Shown in pieces: positions 10,737 to 23,379 of a DNA stretch of 64,000 bases (its first letter is position 1; every line of letters begins with the position of its first letter). The translations under genes and the position numbers were made by a program. The stretch is from Excoecaria cochinchinensis (Eukaryota; Streptophyta; Magnoliopsida; Malpighiales; Euphorbiaceae): positions 531,001 through 595,000 of the forward strand of contig CANTUQ010000296.1 in NCBI GenBank assembly GCA_947683425.1, read 5' to 3'. Below the pieces are notes generated by a model that was given only the letters and a program-made list of their open reading frames with translations, did no database searches and was not told the origin of the DNA.

Positions 10737-10850
10737 AGTTTGTCTCCTATACTTTTCTTTATTTATTTTGTTTTTGTTTTTCTTTGTGTTTTTCTGTTCA
10801 TTTGTTATGTACTTTACTCCTTTTTACACATTGAGGACCCTGTGTTTTTT

Positions 10851-10865
10851 TCAGTGTGGGGGAAG
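10851..10865 (+). promoter_or_regulatory. Internal polypurine-tract-like motif
   Basis: TCAGTGTGGGGGAAG follows CACATTGAGGAC and resembles the AAGTGTGGGGGTT tract before the 3' LTR, which itself follows TTGAGGACAAG. It could be a second plus-strand priming site or a relic of an older terminus. Sequence similarity is the only evidence. Confidence 0.45.
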
Positions 10866-12376
10866 TCTGTGTTTTGTTTTTATGTATATATTTGTTATCA
10901 TATGTGTAGGTAAGTAGCTTGTGTTTGCATGAACTGCTAGATTTAGGTATGTATTGTTTTAGATTATTTTAGGTTGTTTTACAATACCATTTTGTTTTGG
11001 AGCTTAGTATTTGATGAATATTTGAGAATATAGCCATGTATAGTTTTTATGTTTTTGACCATTAGCATAGATAGTAACTTTTTGGACCATTTTCATTATT
11101 TGTTTTCCTTTAGCTTTTTGTTGTACATAGTGAAGGGTATGACTTAGCAAAACATTTTGGTGTAGGTTCTTTTTAAGTTAGATATCTTTTTATATGTAAA
11201 TTAAGATTGTTTTGCCAACGTATTGCCTATTATAGTTTAACTATAGCCATGTGAGCTTTTGAAGCCTTATACACAAATTCTTCTTGTATGAGAGCCTTAT
11301 TATGCCATATCCTCTAGAACTTGTTTGTGGTAAATTTCGAGATTACATGTTAGTAGAGGATGTACATGGGATATGATAAGGGCACTTAGAATGAACCTAT
11401 TTTGGCTTTATTTTTAAATTTCTTACCTTTAGCCTTTAGGTAGCCAATTTTGAGCCTATATCTGTTTTTCTTGTTTAACATATTAATAAACCAATCTTTT
11501 TGCTTAAACAAGGCCTTATTTATTGTTCATTATCCTATTTGTGGAGGGATTAGGATTAATATAACATGGGAGATATGTTAGTTATTGAAAAGCATGAAAA
11601 ATAAATTTTACAAATTGAATTCCCTTCTTTTCAAAGTTAGAGTTATAAATGCTAGTATAAAAATATATAGAAAAGCAGAGAAAAAGAAAAGGGAATAGCA
11701 TTATGTAAGAAAAGAAGTAACATAAACAAAGAACTAGCAAATGTTATGTAAGAAGGGGATTAGAATAGAATCAAGATTTTCATGCTATGTTTGAAATGTA
11801 AAATCTCCTATGTTATATTGATGTTTTTCTCTACAAAATTTTAGCTACTTAAATCCAAAAGATCCTACCCTAACCTAAGCCACATTACAACCCTTTTAAG
11901 ACCCTTTGATCCTCTTTACTACCTTTTACTAGTAGTGGAGATTTTTACTACTTACAAGCTTATGGTATGTAATGGCATAATCAAGGAATGAGGGAAAACA
12001 CTAACCTTTATACACTTGAGTGATTGAGTGTTTATCAAAATAAGTGTTGAGTGAAAATTATCTTAGGCAATGCTTTGTGTGAAATAATCTCTTACATGTG
12101 TTAAGATATTTAATTTCTTGAGATCAAACATCATTGTGTTTTGCAATTTCATGGTTTTCCAAATGTGCAAAGAGGGTTAAAGTTTAATGAATGATGGGAA
12201 TGTTTAAATGGTTACCTATTGAAGCTAGTGTGTTAGAAGGATAATTCTATGCATGGTGTTTTCAAATAATTATCAAATGTCTAAGTAAGCTCCAAAATAT
12301 TGTGTTTAGTATATATTTTGTTTTTGTGTTGTTTAAAAGTTGTGTAAGTGTTTTGCTTGAGGACAAGCAAATGTTT

Positions 12377-12389
12377 AAGTGTGGGGGTT
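12377..12389 (+). promoter_or_regulatory. Polypurine tract (element 1)
   Basis: AAGTGTGGGGGTT directly abuts the 3' LTR. It is preceded by GAGGACAAGCAA, a combination typical of Athila elements. It would prime plus-strand synthesis. Confidence 0.85.
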
Positions 12390-13782
12390 TGATATGAGCT
12401 TAATTAGCTCATAATTAAACTATACTTTGTGATTATAAATAATGTTTTGAGTGTTTTTATTTGTAGGAATTAGGTATGTTTTATGTGTTTTGTTAAGTTT
12501 TGTGTGTAGGAGACAAATGGAGAAAGTATGGAGTTAATGGAGAAAATATGGAGCAAAATGGAGAGAAGAAGAAGAATTGAGTCAAGTTAGAAGAGTCTCT
12601 GTCGCGATCGCGATGGGAGGCGCGAGCGCGACAGAGCGCGCTAAGGAGGATCAAGGGAAGAAGAGAGAAGAGAAGAAAAGAGGAGCTGTCGCGACCAAGG
12701 GAAGACGTCGCGAGGTCGCGACAGGGCGCGGAGAAGGCACACGCGAGGAAAGGCGAGCGAAAGAGAAGGCGTGCTCTGTCGCGAGCGCGACAGACGTCGC
12801 GATCGCGACAGAGGGATCCGTTAGACACTAAAGTTCAAATTTGAACTTGAAAAGTTGTATCTTTCCTCCAACAATTACAACCTTTGTAGAAGGGCATCTG
12901 AAGGGGCATGAGCTGATGTTATAAATACTGATTTTAACTGTAATTTAGGAATGTTAGACTTAGAATTGAACATTTGAATATTTTTCTGCAAGTTAGAATA
13001 ATTTTCTTTAGTTTTTCTTAAGTAGAGTTTATGTGTTGAAGAGAAGGTATTATACAAGGAAGAAGACTACAATTGGTGACTTGAAAAGGGTTGAGAAATC
13101 TCCTTCTTCAATTCTTATCTTTTAATTCTTCTTTGTAATTTTTATGATGTAAATTCTGAACTTGAATGTTTATATTAAATATTTTATTGTTCATATTAAT
13201 TCAAGTTTTCTTAATTGTAGAATTTCTCATTAATACATTATTTATGATCATTATAAGTCTAAGTTTAATTGAGAAATAAATTTATTCTTACAACTAATTG
13301 GAAATTCATCATTAAGATATTGTTTGAGAAATCATAATATTGAAATGGTTGCTATAGGTTGTGTTTTATTCCTAAGATTTACATGTATAATCAACTAGTT
13401 CTTAAATGAAAGTTTGGAATTAGACTTGTATGTGTATGTTTTGGGCAGTCTTACTTATATTGAGAAAGTAAGTAGGAAATTTATTCAACTTGGCTTACAA
13501 GAAAAGAATACTAAAATCATTAATAACAATTAATTCAAGTTCCATCTTTATATCTAGCATCATTAATCTTTTCTATCTTCTTGAATTCACACAAACTTGA
13601 TTTAGTTAGGCTACATGTTAGATTAATTTAGAATCATTTTTCCATCAATTAATCATTGTAAACAAGATTAAAATCAATTAGTAATAGTGTGTAACACGTT
13701 CCCTGTGGGATCGATATCTAAAGTACTATTGCGGTACACCGTATACTTGCGGTATGTTGCATCATTAGAAAAATGCACAACA
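12390..13782 (+). repeat. Element 1, 3' LTR (1,393 bp)
   Basis: Same length as the 5' LTR. The only difference seen is one substitution in the T run after AGAATAATTT. It ends GCACAACA and is followed by the second AGCTA at 13783-13787. It holds the same TCGCGA cluster (12593-12816) and TATAAATA (12920-12927). Confidence 0.96.
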
Positions 13783-15659
13783 AGCTACTGGAAGCTTGCC
13801 GGTCACAACGCATCGAGAATTGGCCTCGTCGGAACCTGACGAATTTTTACGGATTTTCCTAGGGGTACCACTAGGGAAAATCACCAGAATCGAAAAATCG
13901 TAAAAAGTGGTGAAATTTTGGATCCGAGTCCAATAATTCGGGAAAACTCGATTGGGATAGCTACCGGAAGCTTGCCGGTCACAACGCATCGAGAATTGGC
14001 CTCGTCGGAACCTGACGAATTTTTACGGATTTCCCTAGGGGTACCACTAGGGAAAATCACCAGAATCGAAAAATCGTAAAAAGTGGTGAAATTTTGGATC
14101 CGAGTCCAATAATTCGGGAAAACTCGATTGGGATAGCTACCGGAAGCTTGCCGGTCACAACGCATCGAGAATTGGCCTCGTCGGAACCTGACGAATTTTT
14201 ACGGATTTCCCTAGGGGTACCACTAGGGAAAATCACCAAAATCGAAAAATCGTAAAAAGTGGTGAAATTTTGGATCCGAGTCCAATAATTCGGGAAAACT
14301 CGATTGGGATAGCTACCGGAAGCTTGCCGGTCACAACGCATCGAGAATTGGCCTCGTCGGAACCTGACGAATTTTTACGGATTTCCCTCGGGGTACCACT
14401 AGGGAAAATCACCAGAATCGAAAAATCGTAAAAAGTGGTGAAATTTTGGATCCGAGTCCAATAATTCGGGAAAACTCGATTGGGATAGCTACCGGAAGCT
14501 TGCCGGTCACAACGCATCGAGAATTGGCCTCGTCGGAACCTGACGAATTTTTACGGATTTCCCTCGGGGTACCACTAGGGAAAATCACCAGAATCGAAAA
14601 ATCGTAAAAAGTGGTGAAATTTTGGATCCGAGTCCAATAATTCGGGAAAACTCGATTGGGATAGCTACCGGAAGCTTGCCGGTCACAACGCATCGAGAAT
14701 TGGCCTCGTCGGAACCTGACGAATTTTTACGGATTTCCCTAGGGGTACCACTAGGGAAAATCACCAGAATCGAAAAATCGTAAAAAGTGGTGAAATTTTG
14801 GATCCGAGTCCAATAATTCGGGAAAACTCGATTGGGATAGCTACCGGAAGCTTGCCGGTCACAATGCATCGAGAATTGGCCTCGTCGGAACCTGACGAAT
14901 TTTTACGGATTTCCCTCGGGGTACCACTAGGGAAAATCACCAGAATCGAAAAATCGTAAAAAGTGGTGAAATTTTGGATCCGAGTCCAATAATTCGGGAA
15001 AACTCGATTGGGATAGCTACCGGAAGCTTGCCGGTCACAACGCATCGAGAATTGGCCTCGTCGGAACCTGACGAATTTTTACGGATTTCCCTCGGGGTAC
15101 CACTAGGGAAAATCACCAGAATCGAAAAATCGTAAAAAGTGGTGAAATTTTGGATCCGAGTCCAATAATTCGGGAAAACTCGATTGGGATAGCTACCGGA
15201 AGCTTGCCGGTCACAACGCATCGAGAATTGGCCTCGTCGGAACCTGACGAATTTTTACGGATTTCCCTAGGGGTACCACTAGGGAAAATCACCAGAATCG
15301 AAAAATCGTAAAAAGTGGTGAAATTTTGGATCCGAGTCCAATAATTCGGGAAAACTCGATTGGGATAGCTACCGGAAGCTTGCCGGTCACAACGCATCGA
15401 GAATTGGCCTCGTCGGAACCTGACGAATTTTTACGGATTTCCCTAGGGGTACCACTAGGGAAAATCACCAGAATCGAAAAATCGTAAAAAGTGGTGAAAT
15501 TTTGGATTCGAGTCCAATAATTCGGGAAAACTCGATTGGGATAGCTACCGGAAGCTTGCCGGTCACAACGCATCGAGAATTGGCCTCGTCGGAACCTGAC
15601 GAATTTTTACGGATTTCCCTAGGGGTACCACTAGGGAAAATCACCAGAATCGAAAAATC

Positions 15660-18450
15660 GTAAAAAGTGGTGAAATTTTGGATCCGAGTCCAATAATTCG
15701 GGAAAACTCGATTGGGACAGCTACCGGAAGCTTGCCGGTCACAACGCATCGAGAATTGGCCTCGTCGGAACCTGACGAATTTTTACGGATTTCCCTAGGG
15801 GTACCACTAGGAAAAATCACCAGAATCGAAAAATCGTAAAAAGTGGTGAAATTTTGGATCCGAATCCAATAATTCGGGAAAACTCGATTGGGATAGCTAC
15901 CGGAAGCTTACCGGTCACAACGCATCGAGAATTGGCCTCGTCGGAACCTGACGAATTTTTACGGATTTCCCTAGGGGTACCACTAGGGAAAATCACCAGA
16001 ATCGAAAAATCGTAAAAAGTGGTGAAATTTTGATCCGAGTCCAATAATTCGGGAAAACTCGATTGGGATAGCTACTGGAAGCTTGCCGGTCACAACGCAT
16101 CGAGAATTGGCCTCGTCGGAACCTGACGAATTTTTACGGATTTCCCTAGGGGTACCACTAGGGAAAATCACCAGAATCGAAAAATCGTAAAAAGTGGTGA
16201 AATTTTGGATCCGAGTCCAATAATTCGGGAAAACTCGATTGGGATAGCTACTGGAAGCTTGCCGGTCACAACGCATCGAGAATTGGCCTCGTCGGAACCT
16301 GACGAATTTTTACGGATTTCCCTAGGGGTACCACTAGGGAAAATCACCAGAATCGAAAAATCGTAAAAAGTGGTGAAATTTTGGATCCGAGTCCAATAAT
16401 TCGGGAAAACTCGATTGGGATAGTTACTGGAAGCTTGCCGGTCACAACGCATCGAGAATTGGCCTCGTCGGAACCTGACGAATTTTTACGGATTTCCCTA
16501 GGGGTACCACTAGGGAAAATCACCAGAATCGAAAAATCGTAAAAAGTGGTGAAATTTTGGATTCGAGTCCAATAATTCGGGAAAACTCGATTGGGATAGC
16601 TACTGGAAGCTTGCCGGTCACAACGCATCGAGAATTGGCCTCGTCGGAACCTGACGAATTTTTACGGATTTCCCTAGGGGTACCACTAGGGAAAATCACC
16701 AGAATCGAAAAATCGTAAAAAGTGGTGAAATTTTGGATCCGAGTCCAATCATTCGGGAAAACTCGATTGGGACAGCTACCGGAAGCTTGCCGGTCACAAC
16801 GCATCGAGAATTGGCCTCGTCGGAACCTGACGAATTTTTACGGATTTCCCTAGGGGTACCACTAGGGAAAATCACCAGAATCGAAAAATCGTAAAAAGTG
16901 GTGAAATTTTGGATCCGAGTCCAATAATTCGGGAAAACTCGATTGGGACAGCTACCGGAAGCTTGCCGGTCACAACGCATCGAGAATTGGCCTCGTCGGA
17001 ACCTGACAAATTTTTACGGATTTCCCTAGGGGTACCACTAGGGAAAATCACCAGAATAGAAAAATCGTAAAAAGTGGTGAAATTTTGGATCCGAGTCCAA
17101 TAATTCGGGAAAACTCGATTGGGACAGCTACCGGAAGCTTGCCGGTCACAACGCATCGAGAATTGGCCTCGTCGGAACCTGACGAATTTTTACGGATTTC
17201 CCTAGGGGTACCACTAGGGAAAATCACCAGAATCGAAAAATCGTAAAAAGTGGTGAAATTTTGGATCCGAGTCCAATCATTCGGGAAAACTCGATTGGGA
17301 CAGCTACCGGAAGCTTGCCGGTCACAACGCATCGAGAATTGGCCTCGTCGGAACCTGACGAATTTTTACGGATTTCCCTAGGGGTACCACTAGGGAAAAT
17401 CACCAGAATCGAAAAATCGTAAAAAGTGGTGAAATTTTGGATCCGAGTCCAATAATTCGGGAAAACTCGATTGGGACAGCTACCGGAAGCTTGCCGGTCA
17501 CAACGCATCGAGAATTGGCCTCGTCGGAACCTGACGAATTTTTACGGATTTCCCTAGGGGTACCACTAGGGAAAATCACCAGAATCGAAAAATCGTAAAA
17601 AGTGGTGAAATTTTGGATCCGAATCCAATAATTCGGGAAAACTCGATTGGGATAGCTACCGGAAGCTTACCGGTCACAACGCATCGAGAATTGGCCTCGT
17701 CGGAACCTGACGAATTTTTACGGATTTCCCTAGGGGTACCACTAGGGAAAATCACCAGAATCGAAAAATCGTAAAAAGTGGTGAAATTTTGATCCGAGTC
17801 CAATAATTCGGGAAAACTCGATTGGGATAGCTACTGGAAGCTTGCCGGCCACAACGCATCGAGAATTGGCCTCGTCGGAACCTGACGAATTTTTACGGAT
17901 TTCCCTAGGGGTACCACTAGGGAAAATCACCAGAATCGAAAAATCGTAAAAAGTGGTGAAATTTTGGATCCGAGTCCAATAATTCGGGAAAACTCGATTG
18001 GGATAGCTACTGGAAGCTTGCCGGTCACAACGCATCGAGATTTGGCCTCGTCGGAACCTGACGAATTTTTACGGATTTCCCTAGGGGTACCACTAGGGAA
18101 AATCACCAGAATCGAAAAATCGTAAAAAGTGGTGAAATTTTGGATCCGAGTCCAATAATTCGGGAAAACTCGATTGGGATAGTTACTGGAAGCTTGCCGG
18201 TCACAACGCATCGAGAATTGGCCTCGTCGGAACCTGACGAATTTTTACGGATTTCCCTAGGGGTACCACTAGGGAAAATCACCAGAATCGAAAAATCGTA
18301 AAAAGTGGTGAAATTTTGGATTCGAGTCCAATAATTCGGGAAAACTCGATTGGGATAGCTACTGGAAGCTTGCCGGTCACAATGCATCGAGAATTGGCCT
18401 CGTCGGAACCTGATGAATTTTTACGGATTTTCCTAGGGGTACCACTAGGG
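15660..18450. repeat. Satellite block duplication, offset 1,759 bp
   Basis: A run of private variants recurs 1,759 bp later (10 monomers minus 1 bp): GGATCCGAATCC at 15856/17615, CTTACCGG at 15907/17666, a 1-bp deletion TTTTGATCC at 16027/17786, GTTACTGG at 16423/18182 and GGATTCGAG at 16559/18318. The matching tract is about 1 kb, between roughly 15.66-16.69 and 17.42-18.45 kb. Boundaries are approximate. Confidence 0.8.
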
Positions 18451-19299
18451 AAAATCACCAGAATCGAAAAATCGTAAAAAGTGGTGAAATTTTGGATCCG
18501 AGTCCAATAATTCGGGAAAACTCGATTGGGATAGCTACTGGAAGCTTGCCGGTCACAACGCATCGAGAATTGGCCTCGTCGGAACCTGACGAATTTTTAC
18601 GGATTTCCCTAGGGGTACCACTAGGGAAAATCACCAGAATCGAAAAATCGTAAAAAGTGGTGAAATTTTGGATCCGAGTCCAATAATTCGGGAAAACTCG
18701 ATTGGGATAGCTACTGGAAGCTTGCCGGTCACAACGCATCGAGAATTGGCCTCGTCGGAACCTGACGAATTTTTACGGATTTCCCTAGGGGTACCACTAG
18801 GGAAAATCACCAGAATCGAAAAATCGTAAAAAGTGGTGAAATTTTGGATTCGAGTCCAATAATTCGGGAAAACTCGATTGGGATAGCTACTGGAAGCTTG
18901 CCGGTCACAACGCATCGAGAATTGGCCTCGTCGGAACCTGACGAATTTTTACGGATTTCCCTAGGGGTACCACTAGGGAAAATCACCAGAATCGAAAAAT
19001 CGTAAAAAGTGGTGAAATTTTGGATCCGAGTCCAATAATTCGGGAAAACTCGATTGGGATAGCTACTGGAAGCTTGCCGGTCACAACGCATCGAGAATTG
19101 GCCTCGTCGGAACCTGACGAATTTTTACGGATTTCCCTAGGGGTACCACTAGGGAAAATCACCAGAATCGAAAAATCGTAAAAAGTGGTGAAATTTTGGA
19201 TCAGAGTCCAATAATTCGGGAAAACTCGATTGGGATAGCTACTGGAAGCTTGCCGGTCACAACGCATCGAGAATTGGCCTCGTCGGAACCTGACGAATT

Positions 19300-21405
19300 T
19301 TTACGGATTTTCCTAGGGGTACCACTAGGGAAAATCACCAGAATCGAAAAATCGTAAAAAGTGGTGAAATTTTGGATCCGAGTCCAATAATTCGGGAAAA
19401 CTCGATTGGGATAGCTACTGGAAGCTTGCCGGTCACATCGCATCGAGAATTGGCCTCGTCGGAACCTGACGAATTTTTACGGTTTTCCTAGGGGTACCAC
19501 TAGGGAAAATCACCAGAATCGAAAAATCGTAAAAAGTGGTGAAATTTTGGATCCGAGTCCAATAATTCGGGAAAACTCGATTGGGATAGCTACTGGAAGC
19601 TTGCCGGTCACAACGCATCGAGAATTGGCCTCGTCGGAACCTGACGAATTTTTACGGATTTCCCTAGGGTTACAACTAGGGAAAATCACCAGAATCGAAA
19701 AATCGTAAAAAGTGGTGAAATTTTGGATCCGAGTCCAATAATTCGGGAAAACTCGATTGGGATAGCTACTGGAAGCTTGCCGGTCACAACGCATCGAGAA
19801 TTGGCCTCGTCGGAACCTGACGAATTTTTACGGATTTCCCTAGGGGTACCACTAGGAAAAATCACCAGAATCGAAAAATCGTAAAAAGTGGTGAAATTTT
19901 GGATCCGAGTCCAATAATTCGGGAAAACTCGATTGGGATAGCTACTGGAAGCTTGCCGGTCACAACGCATCGAGAATTGGCCTCGTCGGAACCTGACGAA
20001 TTTTTACGGATTTCCCTAGGGGTACCACTAGGGAAAATCACCAGAATCGAAAAATCGTAAAAAGTGGTGAAATTTTGGATCCGAGTCCAATAATTCGGGA
20101 AAACTCGATTGGGATAGCTACTGGAAGCTTGCCGGTCACAACGCATCGAGAATTGGCCTCGTCGGAACCTGACGAATTTTTACGGATTTCCCTAGGGGTA
20201 CCACTAGGGAAAATCACCAGAATCGAAAAATCGTAAAAAGTGGTGAAATTTTGGATCCGAGTCCAATAATTCGAGAAAACTCGATTGGGATAGCTACTGG
20301 AAGCTTGCCGGTCACAACGCATCGAGAATTGGCCTCGTCGGAACCTGACGAATTTTTACGGATTTTCCTAGGGGTACCACTAGGGAAAATCACCAGAATC
20401 GAAAAATCGTAAAAAGTGGTGAAATTTTGGATCCGAGTCCAATAATTCGGGAAAACTCGATTGGGATAGCTACTGGAAGCTTGCCGGTCACATCGCATCG
20501 AGAATTGGCCTCGTCGGAACCTGACGAATTTTTACGGTTTTCCTAGGGGTACCACTAGGGAAAATCACCAGAATCGAAAAATCGTAAAAAGTGGTGAAAT
20601 TTTGGATCCGAGTCCAATAATTCGGGAAAACTCGATTGGGATAGCTACTGGAAGCTTGCCGGTCACAACGCATCGAGAATTGGCCTCGTCGGAACCTGAC
20701 GAATTTTTACGGATTTCCCTAGGGTTACAACTAGGGAAAATCACCAGAATCGAAAAATCGTAAAAAGTGGTGAAATTTTGGATCCGAGTCCAATAATTCG
20801 GGAAAACTCGATTGGGATAGCTACTGGAAGCTTGCCGGTCACAACGCATCGAGAATTGGCCTCGTCGGAACCTGACGAATTTTTACGGATTTCCCTAGGG
20901 GTACCACTAGGAAAAATCACCAGAATCGAAAAATCGTAAAAAGTGGTGAAATTTTGGATCCGAGTCCAATAATTCGGGAAAACTCGATTGGGATAGCTAC
21001 TGGAAGCTTGCCGGTCACAACGCATCGAGAATTGGCCTCGTCGGAACCTGACGAATTTTTACGGATTTCCCTAGGGGTACCACTAGGGAAAATCACCAGA
21101 ATCGAAAAATCGTAAAAAGTGGTGAAATTTTGGATCCGAGTCCAATAATTCGGGAAAACTCGATTGGGATAGCTACTGGAAGCTTGCCGGTCACAACGCA
21201 TCGAGAATTGGCCTCGTCGGAACCTGACGAATTTTTACGGATTTCCCTAGGGGTACCACTAGGGAAAATCACCAGAATCGAAAAATCGTAAAAAGTGGTG
21301 AAATTTTGGATCCGAGTCCAATAATTCGAGAAAACTCGATTGGGATAGCTACTGGAAGCTTGCCGGTCACAACGCATCGAGAATTGGCCTCGTCGGAACC
21401 TGACG
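19300..21405. repeat. Tandem duplication of a 1,055-bp satellite block
   Basis: Six monomers minus 1 bp are duplicated head to tail. Shared private variants at a 1,055-bp offset are CACATCGCATCG (19435/20490), ACGGTTTTCC with a lost base (19480/20535), GGGTTACAACTAGG (19666/20721) and ATTCGAGAAAAC (20269/21324). Boundaries are approximate. Confidence 0.85.
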
Positions 21406-22654
21406 AATTTTTACGGATTTCCCTAGGGGTACCACTAGGGAAAATCACCAGAATCGAAAAATCGTAAAAAGTGGTGAAATTTTGGATCCGAGTCCAATAA
21501 TTCGAGAAAACTCGATTGGGATAGCTACTGGAAGCTTGCCGGTCACAACGCATCGAGAATTGGCCTCGTCGGAACCTGACGAATTTTTACGGATTTCCCT
21601 AGGGGTACCACTAGGGAAAATCACCAGAATCGAAAAATCGTAAAAAGTGGTGAAATTTTGGATCCGAGTCCAATAATTCGGGAAAACTCGATTGGGATAG
21701 CTACTGGAAGCTTGCCGGTCACAACGCATCGAGAATTGGCCTCGTCGGAACCTGACGAATTTTTACGGATTTCCCTAGGGGTACCACTAGGAAAAATCAC
21801 CAGAATCGAAAAATCGTAAAAAGTGGTGAAATTTTGGATCCGAGTCCAATAATTCGGGAAAACTCGATTGGGATAGCTACTGGAAGCTTGCCGGTCACAA
21901 CGCATCGAGAATTGGCCTCGTCGGAACCTGACGAATTTTTACGGATTTCCCTAGGGGTACCACTAGGGAAAATTACCAGAATCGAAAAATCGTAAAAAGT
22001 GGTGAAATTTTGGATCCGAGTCCAATAATTCGGGAAAACTCGATTGGGATAGCTACTGGAAGCTTGCCGGTCACAACGCATCGAGAATTGGCCTCGTCGG
22101 AACCTGACGAATTTTTACGGATTTCCCTAGGGGTACCACTAGGGAAAATCACCAGAATCGAAAAATCGTAAAAAGTGGTGAAATTTTGGATCCGAGTCCA
22201 ATAATTCGGGAAAACTCGATTGGGATAGCTACTGGAAGCTTGCCGGTCACAACGCATCGAGAATTGGCCTCGTCGGAACCTGACGAATTTTTACGGATTT
22301 CCCTAGGGGTACCACTAGGGAAAATCACCAGAATCGAAAAATCGTAAAAAGTGGTGAAATTTTGGATCCGAGTCCAATAATTCGGGAAAACTCGATTGGG
22401 ATAGCTACTGGAAGCTTGCCGGTCACAACGCATCGAGAATTGGCCTCGTCGGAACCTGACGAATTTTTACGGATTTCCCTAGGGGTACCACTAGGGAAAA
22501 TCACCAGAATCGAAAAATCGTAAAAAGTGGTGAAATTTTTGATCCGAGTCCAATAATTCGGGAAAACTCGATTGGGATAGCTACTGGAAGCTTGCCGGTC
22601 ACAACGCATCGACAATTGGCCTCGTCGGAACCTGACGAATTTTTATGGATTTCC

Positions 22655-22675
22655 CTAGTGGTACGGTACCACTAG
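22655..22675. repeat. Perfect 21-bp palindrome in one variant monomer
   Basis: In a single monomer the usual imperfect palindrome around GGTACC is replaced by CTAGTGGTAC-G-GTACCACTAG, two 10-bp arms around one base. This unit is about 5 bp longer than its neighbours. Confidence 0.9.
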
Positions 22676-23379
22676 AGAAAATCACCAGAATCGAAAAATC
22701 GTAAAAAGTGGTGAAATTTTGGATCCGAGTCCAATAATTCGGGAAAACTCGATTGGGATAGCTACTGGAAGCTTGCCGGTCACAGCGCATCGAGAATTGG
22801 CCTCGTCGGAACCTGACGAATTTTTACGGATTTCCCTAGGGGTACCACTAGGGAAAATCACCAGAATCGAAAAATCGTAAAAAGTGGTGAAATTTTGGAT
22901 CCGAGTCCAATAATTCGGGAAAACTCGATTGGGATAGCTACTGGAAGCTTGCCGGTCACAGCGCATCGAGAATTGGCCTCGTCGGAACCTGACGAATTTT
23001 TACGGATTTCCCTAGGGGTACCACTAGGGAAAATCACCAGAATCGAAAAATCGTAAAAAGTGGTGAAATTTTGGATCCGAGTCCAATAATTCGGGAAAAC
23101 TCGATTGGGATAGCTACTGGAAGCTTGCCGGTCACAGCGCATCGAGAATTGGCCTCGTCGGAACCTGACGAATTTTTACGGATTTCCCTAGGGGTACCAC
23201 TAGGGAAAATCACCAGAATCGAAAAATCGTAAAAAGTGGTGAAATTTTGGATCCGAGTCCAATAATTCGGGAAAACTCGATTGGGATAGCTACTGGAAGC
23301 TTGCCGGTCACAGCGCATCGAGAATTGGCCTCGTCGGAACCTGACGAATTTTTACGGATTTCCCTAGGGGTACCACTAG

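Larger units (their letters stand above)
10737..12389 (+). other. Long noncoding tail of element 1
   Basis: This 1.65-kb AT-rich stretch lies between the env-position ORF and the 3' LTR, with no supported ORF. Near its start (10851-10865) is CAGTGTGGGGGAAG, preceded by ATTGAGGAC, closely resembling the true polypurine tract at the end (12377-12389). Long noncoding tails here are usual for Athila. Confidence 0.8.
1806..13782 (+). mobile_element. Element 1: complete Athila-lineage Ty3/gypsy LTR retrotransposon (11,977 bp)
   Basis: The order is LTR, tRNA-Asp primer site, gag-pol ORF, spacer, env-position ORF, long noncoding tail, polypurine tract and LTR. The two LTRs are both 1,393 bp, begin TGATATGAG, end GCACAACA, and differ by one visible substitution (T run at about 2421 versus a C in the right copy). 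A perfect AGCTA duplication flanks the element. Athila assignment rests on the tRNA-Asp primer site, the DLGAS protease motif, the RT motifs, the absence of a chromodomain, an extra ORF after pol, and the GACAAGCAA...AAGTGTGGGGG end that is typical of Athila. All parts look intact, so it may be autonomous and recently active. Confidence 0.95.
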
